This document shows, piece by piece, positions 1-7,835 of a stretch of 15,667 nt of DNA; positions within the stretch are counted from its first letter, which is position 1, and each line of letters starts with the position of its first letter. Below the pieces are notes generated by a model. The model was not told the origin of the DNA and ran no database searches. It saw nothing but the letters and a program-made list of their open reading frames with translations. Origin of the DNA: Phycisphaerales bacterium (lineage in GTDB: Bacteria; Pseudomonadota; Gammaproteobacteria; Competibacterales; Competibacteraceae); NCBI GenBank assembly GCA_014879435.1, contig JACSSB010000237.1:1-15667 (forward strand). Direction: 5' to 3'. A program made the position numbers and the translations under genes.

Positions 1-153
1 GATTTGCGTACGGCGATCACCCTGCGGGAACTTGAGGGAATGAGTTATGAGGAAATTGCCCAAACCATGGGGTGTCCGATCGGCACGGTACGTTCTCGGA
101 TCTTTCGGGCCCGAGAGTCGATCGATACCAAGTTGCGTCCACTACTAAGCTAG
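1..153 (+). CDS. rpoE: RNA polymerase sigma-E factor, C-terminal part (cut by window start)
   Basis: Frame 1 is open from base 1 to the TAG at 151-153, giving 50 residues. They form sigma region 4: a helix-turn-helix around SYEEIAQTMGCPIGTVRSR, followed by the FRARE recognition-helix end, which is typical of ECF sigma factors of the RpoE/AlgU type. Region 4 binds the -35 element of envelope-stress promoters. The identity as sigma-E rather than another ECF factor rests on the next three genes, rseA, rseB and rseC, with rseA starting 15 bases downstream. The start codon, region 2 and the autoregulatory promoter lie outside the window. No lesion is seen in the visible part. Confidence 0.93.
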   Translation, partial: DLRTAITLRELEGMSYEEIAQTMGCPIGTVRSRIFRARESIDTKLRPLLS

Positions 154-168
154 TTTCGAGATAGAGTC

Positions 169-786
169 ATGTCTGATAAGACGACTAAACAATTATCGGC
201 GCGAGCCACGAACGAGATCGATATCGCGGCGAGCCAGCTTTCGGCGCTGGTCGACGATGAACTCAATGAAATGGAAATCGCTCTGGTATTACGTCGACTG
301 TGTCGAGAGGATGACTTACAAGCAAGTTGGTCTCGCTATCACTTGATCAGCGATGTGATACAAGGTCATTTACCGGATATGCTCGATTCTGGCTTCTCTG
401 CGCGGATTCGCCAGGCGATTGAAGACGAACCTCTGCCACAACCGGTCAGCAAATCGCTACCGGCTTGGTATAAGCCGGTCACGGGGTTTGGACTGGCTGC
501 ATCGGTAGTGTTAGTTACGATGTTTGGACTCAAACTGACTCAAAGTGATGAAGTTTCCCCCGTTCCTATTGCTCAGCAAGTCGCTGACAGCTCATCCAGT
601 TCTGCCTTCGCTCCTCGTATGGTGCAACCCATCGCCGCTGCTCAGCAAATAGATGCTGCCGGTGAGCCGGTGGACGCTCGACTGAACAGCTATCTGGTCA
701 ACCATAACGGGTATGCCTCCCTAAACAGTATGCACGGCATGCTGCCTTACGTGCGCATGGTCGGCTATCAGCAAGCTGGCCGCTAA
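169..786 (+). CDS. rseA: Anti-sigma-E factor RseA (MucA-like)
   Basis: A 205-residue single-pass inner-membrane protein that holds sigma-E inactive until regulated proteolysis (DegS and RseP in E. coli) releases it. Residues about 21-95 form the cytoplasmic sigma-binding domain, with the characteristic SQLSALVDDELNEME start and the WSRYHLISDVI helix. A hydrophobic membrane segment lies at about 104-123, and a periplasmic Ser/Ala-rich stretch follows. The C-terminal block LNSYLVNHNGYAS...GMLPYVRMVGY (172-200) is the conserved tail seen in Pseudomonas MucA-type proteins. It starts 15 bases after the rpoE stop with a modest GAG-type ribosome site, so it is clearly in the same operon. Length and layout are normal for the family. 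Confidence 0.95.
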   Translation: MSDKTTKQLSARATNEIDIAASQLSALVDDELNEMEIALVLRRLCREDDLQASWSRYHLISDVIQGHLPDMLDSGFSARIRQAIEDEPLPQPVSKSLPAWYKPVTGFGLAASVVLVTMFGLKLTQSDEVSPVPIAQQVADSSSSSAFAPRMVQPIAAAQQIDAAGEPVDARLNSYLVNHNGYASLNSMHGMLPYVRMVGYQQAGR

Positions 787-808
787 AAACCTTTTAGAAT
801 TTAGAATC

Positions 809-1843
809 ATGAAGCACAAGCTATTGAATTGTGCCGCCTTGGCGTTCGTGACAGGTTTGCTGTCAGCCGCTGGTTGGTCCCAACCGGTCGCCGAAGAAGC
901 AAGACAGTGGCTGGAGCGTATGATTCAGGCCACTCAAACCCTGAATTACGAGGGGACCTTCGTCTACGTTCAAGGCCCTCACATAGAAGCAATGCGGATC
1001 GTTCATGGTGGCGGCTCCGAAGGTGAGCGGCAGCGATTATTTTCCCTCAATGGCCCATCACGGGAAATTTTGGCGGCGAATAATAGTGTTACTTGTTTGT
1101 TGCCGAAACAGAATGCGACTTTCAGTGGTGGTGACTATCGAGGTACGCGCTTTCCCTTATCCGTTCCCCGTGAACTCGGGCGACTGGGTAGCTACTATCA
1201 ATTCGAGATGTTGGGCCAGGATCGAGTCGCCGGGCTAGAGGCACAAGTGGTCGCCATCAAGCCACGAGATACTTGGCGATTTGGCTATCAATTATGGCTG
1301 GATCAGCGCAATGGCATGTTATTGCGTTCGGCGCTGTTGGATGAGCACGGTCGTCCGATTGAGCAGCTCATGTTTACTGATTTTGAGATCAAGCCACAAA
1401 TCGATGAGAAGGCGTTCAAGCCGCAGTCGCTGCCTCAGGACGCGAATTCATCATCGACCGAATCGACCGAGATGAGCCAGAACTCCAGTGCGGAGCAGTG
1501 GCCGCCCGCTGGTGAACCAGTGACGCAATCAGCATGGAGCGTCCATCAGCTACCGGACGGTTTCGTCAAGTTATTGCACAACCGATTTATTGAAGGCCCA
1601 GATCACCATACCGTCGAGCATATGGTGTTTGCCGATGGATTGGCGACCATTTCGGTTTTCTTGGAACAGTTGAATGGTACACCCGCACTACTGCAGGGAA
1701 GTTCACAAGTAGGGTCAATGAGTGCTTTTGGTATGCTGTTGAATGGCTATCAAGTTTTGGTGATCGGAGAAGTACCAGCGGCGACTGTGCAGCGCATCGC
1801 TACTGCAATCGAGCATGTTTCCAAGGTGCCAGACCATGATTGA
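809..1843 (+). CDS. rseB: Sigma-E regulatory protein RseB (MucB)
   Basis: A 344-residue periplasmic protein that binds the periplasmic part of RseA and shields it from the first protease; in E. coli it senses lipopolysaccharide and misplaced lipoproteins. A signal peptide is visible: basic MKHK, hydrophobic core to about residue 21, cleavage probably near AAGWSQ. The family start EEARQWLERM and LNYEGTFVYV (46-54) opens the LolA-like N-terminal domain, which runs to about residue 205. A Ser/Thr/Glu-rich linker covers about 206-240. The smaller C-terminal domain contains VEHMVFADGLATISVFLE. The start lies 22 bases after rseA; the end overlaps rseC by 8 bases, suggesting coupled translation. The linker looks longer and lower in complexity than I would expect, but I see no disruption. 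Confidence 0.93.
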   Translation: MKHKLLNCAALAFVTGLLSAAGWSQPVAEEARQWLERMIQATQTLNYEGTFVYVQGPHIEAMRIVHGGGSEGERQRLFSLNGPSREILAANNSVTCLLPKQNATFSGGDYRGTRFPLSVPRELGRLGSYYQFEMLGQDRVAGLEAQVVAIKPRDTWRFGYQLWLDQRNGMLLRSALLDEHGRPIEQLMFTDFEIKPQIDEKAFKPQSLPQDANSSSTESTEMSQNSSAEQWPPAGEPVTQSAWSVHQLPDGFVKLLHNRFIEGPDHHTVEHMVFADGLATISVFLEQLNGTPALLQGSSQVGSMSAFGMLLNGYQVLVIGEVPAATVQRIATAIEHVSKVPDHD

Positions 1844-2306
1844 AGAACGAGCAGTGGTAGTGAAGTCCGGCAAGAGCCATGTTTGGGTCGAAGTTCAGCG
1901 GCATTCGGCCTGCGGCTCATGCGGTGCTAGCGAAGGCTGTGGCACGGCAGCTCTGGGAAAATTTTGGAGTGGCCGCCGAGTCCAAGTGCGTGCGATTGCG
2001 ACGGAGCCGTTGCAGGTGGGCGAGAAAGTCTATGTCGGTTTGGCCGATGGCGTGTTGTTGCGAGGGTCATTCCTGGTCTACTCGCTACCATTGCTTTTAC
2101 TCTTGGTCGGCGCGCTACTGGGGCAAGTGGCATTTGCCGGTACAGGCGAGGAACTCGTGGTATTGTCGGGGGTACTGGGTCTGAGCTTGGGATTTCTGGC
2201 GGTTCGCGTGCTTTCCAAACGCTTTGAAAGTGATTCTCGATTTCAACCCAGGGTATTGCGTCGGATTACCGAAGTATCGGCAGTGGGGGTGCTTTCCCAG
2301 CCGTAA
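1836..2306 (+). CDS. rseC: RseC/MucC family membrane protein
   Basis: A 156-residue inner-membrane protein. I place the start at ATG 1836 (MIEERAVVV), because the family begins MI(K/E)E and an AAGGT site sits just upstream. An earlier in-frame ATG at 1815 would add seven residues that look like read-through of rseB. The N-terminal domain carries the Cys pattern C26-x2-C29-x5-C35 (ACGSCGASEGCG), shared with E. coli RseC. Two membrane segments follow, at about 84-103 and 109-130, and then a short basic tail. RseC homologues are linked to positive modulation of sigma-E and to maintenance of reduced SoxR together with the Rsx/Rnf complex; the Cys set suggests a redox or metal role. It overlaps the rseB stop by 8 bases and ends the sigma-E operon proper. 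Confidence 0.92.
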   Translation: MIEERAVVVKSGKSHVWVEVQRHSACGSCGASEGCGTAALGKFWSGRRVQVRAIATEPLQVGEKVYVGLADGVLLRGSFLVYSLPLLLLLVGALLGQVAFAGTGEELVVLSGVLGLSLGFLAVRVLSKRFESDSRFQPRVLRRITEVSAVGVLSQP

Positions 2307-2319
2307 TTAACGTTATAAT
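2290..2319 (+). promoter_or_regulatory. Candidate sigma-70 promoter for lepA-lepB
   Basis: A perfect -10 hexamer TATAAT lies at 2314-2319, just after the rseC stop. The best -35 candidate 17-18 bases upstream, TGCTTT or GCTTTC at 2290-2296, is poor, so the call rests on the -10 box. Transcription would begin near 2326 and give a leader of about 120 bases before lepA. It would let the lepA-lepB-rnc-era group be expressed independently of the stress-driven rpoE-rse operon. Confidence 0.45.
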
Positions 2320-2348
2320 CCCGCCTTTGCTGAAAAGATCATACTCGC

Positions 2349-2379
2349 AAGCCTCCGCGCCAAGCAGCAGCGGGGGCTT
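2349..2379 (+). terminator. Hairpin in the rseC-lepA spacer, possible weak terminator or leader structure
   Basis: AAGCCTCCGC (2349-2358) pairs with GCGGGGGCTT (2370-2379) over 10 positions with one G-U pair, leaving an 11-base loop. The stem is GC-rich, but only TTTCAT follows, so the U-tract is poor for an intrinsic terminator. It could attenuate read-through from rseC, or be a structure in the lepA leader downstream of the TATAAT box at 2314. The rest of the 139-base spacer (2307-2445) holds no gene that I can see. Confidence 0.4.
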
Positions 2380-2445
2380 TCATGCATCCGCCCCAAACAA
2401 GTATCTGCCTGGGTAACGTGCCAGAACCTGGGCTTATGGAATTTC

Positions 2446-4242
2446 ATGGATCACATTCGTAACTTTTCGATCATCGCGCACATCGATCATGGCAAGTCCA
2501 CGGTGGCTGATCGTTTCATCCAGGTTTGTGGCGGACTGAGCGCACGGGAAATGGCCGAGCAAGTGCTTGATTCGATGGATCTGGAAAGGGAGCGAGGTAT
2601 CACCATCAAGGCGCAGAGCGTATCGCTGCGTTATGTGGCTCACGACGGTCAGCCTTATCAATTCAATTTCATCGATACGCCAGGGCACGTGGATTTCTCC
2701 TACGAGGTCTCCCGGTCACTAGCTGCCTGTGAAGGAGCGCTGCTGGTGGTGGACGCTGCCCAAGGAGTCGAAGCCCAGAGCGTGGCCAACTGCTATACCG
2801 CCATTGAGCAGGGACTCGAAGTCCTGCCCGTACTGAATAAGATTGACCTTCCTTCTGCTGATCCTGAGCGGGTGGCGCATGAAATCGGCGATATCATTGG
2901 CTTGGATGCTAGCCATGCTCTGCGGGTTAGTGCCAAGACTGGCCTTGGCATCGAAGATCTGCTGGAAGCGATCATCACGCATATCCCCTCGCCAAAAGGT
3001 CGCCCGGACGAACCGCTCAAAGCGTTGATCATCGATTCCTGGTTCGATAATTTCGTGGGCGTCATTTCATTAGTGCGCGTTGTGGATGGCCAGATCACGC
3101 CCAAACAGAAAATCCAGGTGATGTCTACGGGGCGGACGTTCCAGGTCGAATCAGTCGGTATTTTTACTCCCAAGCGCAGTGAACGGCCGCTGCTGAGTGC
3201 TGGCGAGGTCGGCTATGTCATCGCAGGGGTCAAGGATATCGACGGTGCGCCGGTTGGAGACACCCTAACCCAGGCAGATCGACCGGCAGCGGCAGCGCTT
3301 CCGGGGTTCCAGAAAGTACAGCCACGGGTATTCGCTGGACTATTCCCGGTCGATTCGGACGATTTTGGTGCCCTGCGTGAAGCGTTGCAAAAACTGCGTC
3401 TGAACGATGCCTCGCTGCATTTCGAACCGGAAACATCGCAGGCCATGGGCTTTGGTTTTCGCTGCGGTTTCCTCGGTTTGCTGCACATGGAGATCGTGCA
3501 GGAGCGTTTGGAGCGGGAATACCATCTCGATCTGGTCACCACGGCACCGACGGTCATCTACGAGGTGCTGACCGTGGAAGACGAGATCCTGAAAATCGAT
3601 AACCCCGCCAAGCTGCCGCCAATCAACGAGATTGCTGAAATTCGTGAACCGATCATCGTCGCCCACATTTTGACTCCGCAAGATTATCTGGGTGCGATCA
3701 TCACCTTGTGTATCGAAAAGCGTGGTGTACAACGGAGTTTGCATTATGCAGGTGGGCAGGTGCAATTGAGCTTCGAACTGCCGCTGAGCGAGGTGGTGCT
3801 GGATTTCTTCGACCGCCTGAAGTCGGTCAGTCGTGGCTTTGCATCATTCGAATATAGTTTTGAGCGGTTTCAAGCCACCCCATTGGTCAAGCTGGATGTG
3901 CTGATCAACGGTGAGCGGGTGGATTCATTGGCGGTCATCGTCCACCGTGAGCAGGCTCAATACCGTGGTCGGGAGCTGGCGGTTAAGCTTAAAGAGCTGA
4001 TTCCCCGCCAGATGTTCGAGGTTGCGATCCAAGCTGCCATCGGCAATCAAGTCATCGCCCGTACTACCGTCAAGGCATTGCGCAAGAATGTGCTAGCCAA
4101 ATGCTACGGCGGCGATGTGACCCGAAAGCGCAAGTTACTGGAGAAGCAGAAAGCCGGCAAAAAGCGGATGAAGCAGGTCGGCAAGGTGGAAATTCCCCAG
4201 GATGCCTTTCTGGCTGTGTTGCAGGTGGATAAAAACTCATGA
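2446..4242 (+). CDS. lepA: Elongation factor 4 (LepA), back-translocating GTPase
   Basis: A 598-residue ribosome-associated translational GTPase, EF-G-like but lacking domain IV and carrying the LepA-specific C-terminal domain. It acts on stalled or mis-translocated ribosomes and in initiation or 30S biogenesis. Visible G motifs are AHIDHGKST (11-19), RERGITI (48-54), DTPGH (77-81) and NKID (131-134). The family C-terminus is complete: GGDVTRKRKLLEKQKAGKK, then VEIPQDAFLAVL. ATG 2446 gives the expected MDHIRNFSIIAHIDHGKS start; the ribosome site is weak. The position between rseC and lepB is the same as in E. coli. Length matches the family, about 600 residues. Confidence 0.98.
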   Translation: MDHIRNFSIIAHIDHGKSTVADRFIQVCGGLSAREMAEQVLDSMDLERERGITIKAQSVSLRYVAHDGQPYQFNFIDTPGHVDFSYEVSRSLAACEGALLVVDAAQGVEAQSVANCYTAIEQGLEVLPVLNKIDLPSADPERVAHEIGDIIGLDASHALRVSAKTGLGIEDLLEAIITHIPSPKGRPDEPLKALIIDSWFDNFVGVISLVRVVDGQITPKQKIQVMSTGRTFQVESVGIFTPKRSERPLLSAGEVGYVIAGVKDIDGAPVGDTLTQADRPAAAALPGFQKVQPRVFAGLFPVDSDDFGALREALQKLRLNDASLHFEPETSQAMGFGFRCGFLGLLHMEIVQERLEREYHLDLVTTAPTVIYEVLTVEDEILKIDNPAKLPPINEIAEIREPIIVAHILTPQDYLGAIITLCIEKRGVQRSLHYAGGQVQLSFELPLSEVVLDFFDRLKSVSRGFASFEYSFERFQATPLVKLDVLINGERVDSLAVIVHREQAQYRGRELAVKLKELIPRQMFEVAIQAAIGNQVIARTTVKALRKNVLAKCYGGDVTRKRKLLEKQKAGKKRMKQVGKVEIPQDAFLAVLQVDKNS

Positions 4243-4279
4243 AACACGCGTTCCTGCTACGTAACGGATTTTCCTGCTT

Positions 4280-5098
4280 ATGAATATCGATTTTGCTGCC
4301 GTTTTGGTGGTGCTGACTGTATTAACTGGTGGCATCTGGTTGCTGGACACGCTGGTCCTTGCACCACGCCGAGCGCGTGGTCTGTCGGCCGCAGAGAAAC
4401 TGCCATGGTACGTGGACTTATCGAAATCCTTCTTCCCGGTCATTCTAGTGGTGTTGGTATTGCGTTCCTTCGTCGTCGAGCCGTTTCGCATTCCGTCGGA
4501 ATCCATGGTACCTACCTTACTCACCGGTGATTTCATCCTGGTTAATAAGTTCTCGTATGGTTTGCGATTGCCGGTATTGAATACCAAAATTCTCGGTAAT
4601 GGCGAGCCAACGCGTGGGGATGTGGCCGTATTTCGATTCCCACGCGATCCGACAGTGGCCTATATCAAGCGGATTGTTGGCCTGCCTGGTGACTCATTGG
4701 AATATCGCGGCAAGCGACTATGGATCAATGGCCAACTGGTCCCGCAGACACCAGAGCCAAAAGATCCGAGTGAGCCGAATGTCCAGCAATTCAGCGAGCA
4801 ACTGGGTGAAAGCACCCATCGCATTCAGGTACTGACCGAAAATCATTGGGGGTCCATTGGGTTTTGGCCCGGACTTCAGATCTATCGCGAGTTGGATGGT
4901 ACGATTGGTTGGAAATACCAAGTGCCTGCCGGGCATTATTTTGCTATGGGTGATAACCGGGACAATAGTAGCGACAGCCGAGTTTGGGGACCCTTACCGG
5001 AAGAAAATCTGATCGGCAAAGCATTCTTGATTTGGATGAACGGGGATTGTGTGACCTTGAAAGGTCGATGCGGTCGAATCGGTAGCAAGATCGAATAA
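4280..5098 (+). CDS. lepB: Signal peptidase I
   Basis: A 272-residue inner-membrane serine protease that removes signal peptides from Sec- and Tat-exported proteins. Two N-terminal membrane segments (about 5-25 and 51-63) flank a basic cytoplasmic loop (APRRARG). Catalytic Ser75 lies in IPSESMVPTL, and the general-base Lys130 in AYIKRIVGLPGD. The box E motif MGDNRDNSSDSR covers 223-234. It is shorter than E. coli LepB (324 residues), the difference lying in the region between the Lys box and box E. The start is supported by the match of its N-terminal layout to the family, although no clear Shine-Dalgarno sequence is seen; the 37-base gap after lepA contains TTCCTGCT twice. The next gene, DUF4845, starts 23 bases downstream. 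Confidence 0.97.
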   Translation: MNIDFAAVLVVLTVLTGGIWLLDTLVLAPRRARGLSAAEKLPWYVDLSKSFFPVILVVLVLRSFVVEPFRIPSESMVPTLLTGDFILVNKFSYGLRLPVLNTKILGNGEPTRGDVAVFRFPRDPTVAYIKRIVGLPGDSLEYRGKRLWINGQLVPQTPEPKDPSEPNVQQFSEQLGESTHRIQVLTENHWGSIGFWPGLQIYRELDGTIGWKYQVPAGHYFAMGDNRDNSSDSRVWGPLPEENLIGKAFLIWMNGDCVTLKGRCGRIGSKIE

Positions 5099-5121
5099 AT
5101 GAATCTAGGAGAATAAATACG

Positions 5122-5523
5122 ATGCACGCAAAACATATGACAGAGAATCGACGGCGGGAAGATCAGCAAGGTATAACCGTGATCGGTATCTTGTTAGTGA
5201 TGATCGTGATCGCGTTTGTCGCCCTAATTGGGATGAAGGTAGTACCGATGTACATCCAGTACTTTACGGTCAAGTCATCGATCGAGAGTATCCGTAAGGA
5301 GCCACAGCTGGCGCAGATGAGTTCAACTGATATCCAAACCGCCATTCAAAAGCGGTTTGATATCGGTTATGTCAATAACATCACGGCGAAGGATCTCAAG
5401 ATTCGTAATGAACAAGGTGGCCGGGTTCTCAATTTAGTTTATCAGGATGAGCGCGAGCTGTTCTACGGGCTATCCGTGGTGTTGAGAAAGGATGAAGTCA
5501 TTCCGCTAACACCGAATCCGTGA
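5122..5523 (+). CDS. DUF4845 family single-pass membrane protein, pilin-like N-terminus
   Basis: A 133-residue protein of unknown function, of the DUF4845 family commonly found between lepB and rnc in gamma- and betaproteobacteria. A polar, basic N-terminus (TENRRREDQQG) is followed by a hydrophobic stretch at about 18-44 and then a small soluble domain containing IESIRKEP and FDIGYVNNITAKDL. The G17-I-T-V-I-G junction and the helix after it resemble a type IV prepilin start, but the Glu usually found at position +5 is Gly here. A strong AGGAGA site at 5107-5112 lies 9 bases before ATG 5122; a second in-frame ATG at 5137 is possible. Its stop overlaps the GTG start of rnc. I assign the family from context and pattern and propose no function. 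Confidence 0.85.
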   Translation: MHAKHMTENRRREDQQGITVIGILLVMIVIAFVALIGMKVVPMYIQYFTVKSSIESIRKEPQLAQMSSTDIQTAIQKRFDIGYVNNITAKDLKIRNEQGGRVLNLVYQDERELFYGLSVVLRKDEVIPLTPNP

Positions 5524-6185
5524 GCCTGCCACTGTCCTACCTGAGTGCCGCCCTGAACTATACCTTCCATCAGCCCGAATTACTGGAAGAGGCGCTCACC
5601 CATCGTAGCGCCTCGCCGCATAATAACGAGCGATTGGAGTTTTTGGGCGATGCTTTGTTGAACCTGATCGTGGCCGAATACTTGTTCCAGCAGTATCCCA
5701 AGGCCAGCGAAGGTGAATTAAGCCGCTTGCGGGCTAGCTTGGTCAAGGGCGAAACCCTGGCCGGACTGGCCCGTAGTTTGTGTCTTGGGGACTGGTTACG
5801 CTTGGGATCGGGTGAACTCAAAAGCGGGGGGTTTCGCCGCGAATCGATCCTGTCGGACGCGATGGAAGCGATTTTTGGTGCGGTGTATCTGGATGGCGGC
5901 ATGACGGCTTGTCGCGACTTGGTGTTACGTCTGCTCCAGGATTGCTTGACACGATTGCTCAGCGCCGATGAACTGAAAGATCCCAAAACCCGCTTGCAAG
6001 AATCCCTGCAAGCCCGACAACAACCCTTGCCCATCTACAATGTACTGGAAATCGGAGGTAAGCCACACGCACAAAGCTTTACCGTAGAGTGTGTGGTGGA
6101 CGAATTTCGTGCAATCGCGGTGGGAAGTAGCCGTCGTAAGGCCGAACAGGAAGCGGCTCGCCAGTTGCTGGAGCAGATGGAATGA
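5520..6185 (+). CDS. rnc: Ribonuclease III
   Basis: A 221-residue double-strand-specific endoribonuclease that processes rRNA precursors and structured mRNAs. The N-terminal nuclease domain contains the signature NERLEFLGD (36-44). The acidic catalytic set corresponding to E. coli E38, E41, D45, D114 and E117 is present at E37, E40, D44, D113 and E116 (SDAMEAIFG). The C-terminal dsRNA-binding domain spans about 154-220 (DPKTRLQE start, RRKAEQEAARQLL end). The start is GTG 5520 inside the GTGA overlap with the DUF4845 stop. No good Shine-Dalgarno site is present there, so translation probably depends on coupling. The end overlaps era by 4 bases. Confidence 0.98.
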   Translation: MSLPLSYLSAALNYTFHQPELLEEALTHRSASPHNNERLEFLGDALLNLIVAEYLFQQYPKASEGELSRLRASLVKGETLAGLARSLCLGDWLRLGSGELKSGGFRRESILSDAMEAIFGAVYLDGGMTACRDLVLRLLQDCLTRLLSADELKDPKTRLQESLQARQQPLPIYNVLEIGGKPHAQSFTVECVVDEFRAIAVGSSRRKAEQEAARQLLEQME

Positions 6186-7090
6186 CTGAATTTCGTGCAG
6201 GTTATGTCGCACTACTGGGTCGGCCTAATGTGGGCAAATCCACCTTATTAAACCGACTGATTGGTCAAAAGCTCAGCATTACTGCGCCCAAACCGCAAAC
6301 GACTCGACATCTTATTCTCGGTATTCAGACCCTGGCCGATGCTCAGATCGTCTATGTGGACACTCCAGGATTACATCATCGCCAGGGTCGCCAACGGGCG
6401 CTGAATCGCTATCTGAACCGGGCGGCGGTTAGCGTGCTGAGCTATGTGGATGTGGTGGTATGGCTGGTCGAGGCACCGCGTTGGACCGAAGAGGATGAAG
6501 ATGTCCTGCATCGTCTGGCGGAATTTACAGGGCCAGTGGTATTGGCAGTCAACAAGGTGGACCGGATCGCCGACAAGAGTCGCCTGCTGCCATTTCTGCG
6601 AGACCTTGCCAGTAAGCGGAATTTCAGTGAAATCGTGCCATTGGCCGCGATTAACGGTGACAATGTGGTCGCCCTGGAACAAGTGATCACTCGCTTATTG
6701 CCAGTGGGTGATTTTCTGTTCCCAGCGGAGCAACTGACTACGGCCAGCGAGCGATTTCTGGCGGCGGAACTGATTCGCGAAAAACTGACTCGTTTACTGC
6801 GCGAGGAATTGCCTTATGCGCTGACCGTCGAAATCGAGCAGTTTGTTGAGGAAGGGCGTCTGGTGCGCATCCATGCGGTGATTTGGGTGGAGCGCGAGAC
6901 GCAAAAGGGAATCGTCATCGGCGATAAAGGGGCGACTCTGCGTGAGGTTGGCCGTCAGGCTCGCGAAGATATGGAACGCTTATTCGCCCGTAAGGTGTTC
7001 TTGCAAACCTGGGTCAAGGTGCGCGAAGGCTGGTCCGATGACGAACGGGCACTGCAAAGTTTGGGTTACTCCAACCCGTCGATGTCTTGA
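6182..7090 (+). CDS. era: GTPase Era
   Basis: A 302-residue Ras-like GTPase with a KH domain that binds the 3' end of 16S rRNA and assists 30S maturation. Motifs: G1 GRPNVGKS (13-20), the switch region TAPKPQTTRH (34-43), G3 DTPG (60-63) and G4 NKVD (124-127). The KH domain lies at about 205-285 and includes VIGDKGATLREVGRQAREDM. Its ATG is within ATGA (6182-6185), shared with the rnc stop. GGAG at 6170-6173 gives normal spacing. The rnc-era overlap is the same arrangement as in many gammaproteobacteria and links two enzymes of rRNA maturation. Confidence 0.98.
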   Translation: MTEFRAGYVALLGRPNVGKSTLLNRLIGQKLSITAPKPQTTRHLILGIQTLADAQIVYVDTPGLHHRQGRQRALNRYLNRAAVSVLSYVDVVVWLVEAPRWTEEDEDVLHRLAEFTGPVVLAVNKVDRIADKSRLLPFLRDLASKRNFSEIVPLAAINGDNVVALEQVITRLLPVGDFLFPAEQLTTASERFLAAELIREKLTRLLREELPYALTVEIEQFVEEGRLVRIHAVIWVERETQKGIVIGDKGATLREVGRQAREDMERLFARKVFLQTWVKVREGWSDDERALQSLGYSNPSMS

Positions 7091-7124
7091 ACCCCATCTG
7101 CGTTGATCCCCAGTTCCTTTCACC

Positions 7125-7835
7125 ATGCGCGTGTTGCTGCAGCCCGCCTTTATCTTGCACCGCCGTCCTTATCGCGATACCAGTTTACTCCTGGAGGTGT
7201 TCAGCCACGAACATGGTCGGCTGGGTCTGGTGGCACGCGGCGCGGCGTCCGCCCGCTCCCGGTTGAAAAGCGTGCTGCAGCCGTTTTTACCGCTGCTACT
7301 GTCCTGGAGCGGGGCGGGTGATCTAGCCAATTTGACGGCGGCCGAGGAGACGGAGTACCCCGCACCACGATCGCCTTCTCAAGTACTGGCCGGGCTCTAT
7401 GTCAACGAACTGCTGGTGTATTTGCTGCCTCGGCGCGATCCCTTACCCGGACTGTTTGCTGCGTATCGGACACTGTTGGTGGAATTGATGACGGTATCTG
7501 ACGCAGAACCGCCATTGCGGCGATTCGAAAAGCGCCTGCTGGAAGAGTTGGGCTATGGGCTGAATCTGGATCGCGAAGCCATCCGTGGAACCCCGATCGT
7601 CGCCGAGCAGCGTTACTGCTACGTGCTGGATCAGGGGCCACTGGCGATGATAGATGCGGATGCGACCGGTGTGCCGATTTCCGGTCGAGGATTGCTGGCG
7701 TTGCGCGACGGGATACTGGCCGATCCCGCCGTACTGAAGGAGGTCAAGCGCCTGACTCGCGCCGCGTTGGCCGAACAATTGCGAGGGCGAGTGCTGAAAA
7801 CACGAGAATTATACCGAATCAAGCGGGAGCACTAG
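7125..7835 (+). CDS. recO: DNA repair protein RecO
   Basis: A 236-residue RecF-pathway protein that anneals single strands and helps RecR load RecA on SSB-coated gaps. The N-terminal OB-fold shows the family pattern ILHRRPYRDTSLLLEVFSHEHG (about 10-31) followed by LVARGAAS. A helical C-terminal domain contains LYVNELLVYLL and FEKRLLEELGYGL. Only one Cys (in RYCYVLD) is present, so the zinc-binding Cys set of some RecO proteins is absent. The start is 34 bases after era, with a weak ribosome site. In E. coli pdxJ follows recO; here the 3' end instead overlaps, by 17 bases, the end of a gene on the other strand. Confidence 0.95.
   Translation: MRVLLQPAFILHRRPYRDTSLLLEVFSHEHGRLGLVARGAASARSRLKSVLQPFLPLLLSWSGAGDLANLTAAEETEYPAPRSPSQVLAGLYVNELLVYLLPRRDPLPGLFAAYRTLLVELMTVSDAEPPLRRFEKRLLEELGYGLNLDREAIRGTPIVAEQRYCYVLDQGPLAMIDADATGVPISGRGLLALRDGILADPAVLKEVKRLTRAALAEQLRGRVLKTRELYRIKREH

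Noticed and set aside
1815..1835. Earlier ATG for rseC
   Set aside because: The family start MIEE matches ATG 1836, which also has an AAGGT site just upstream.
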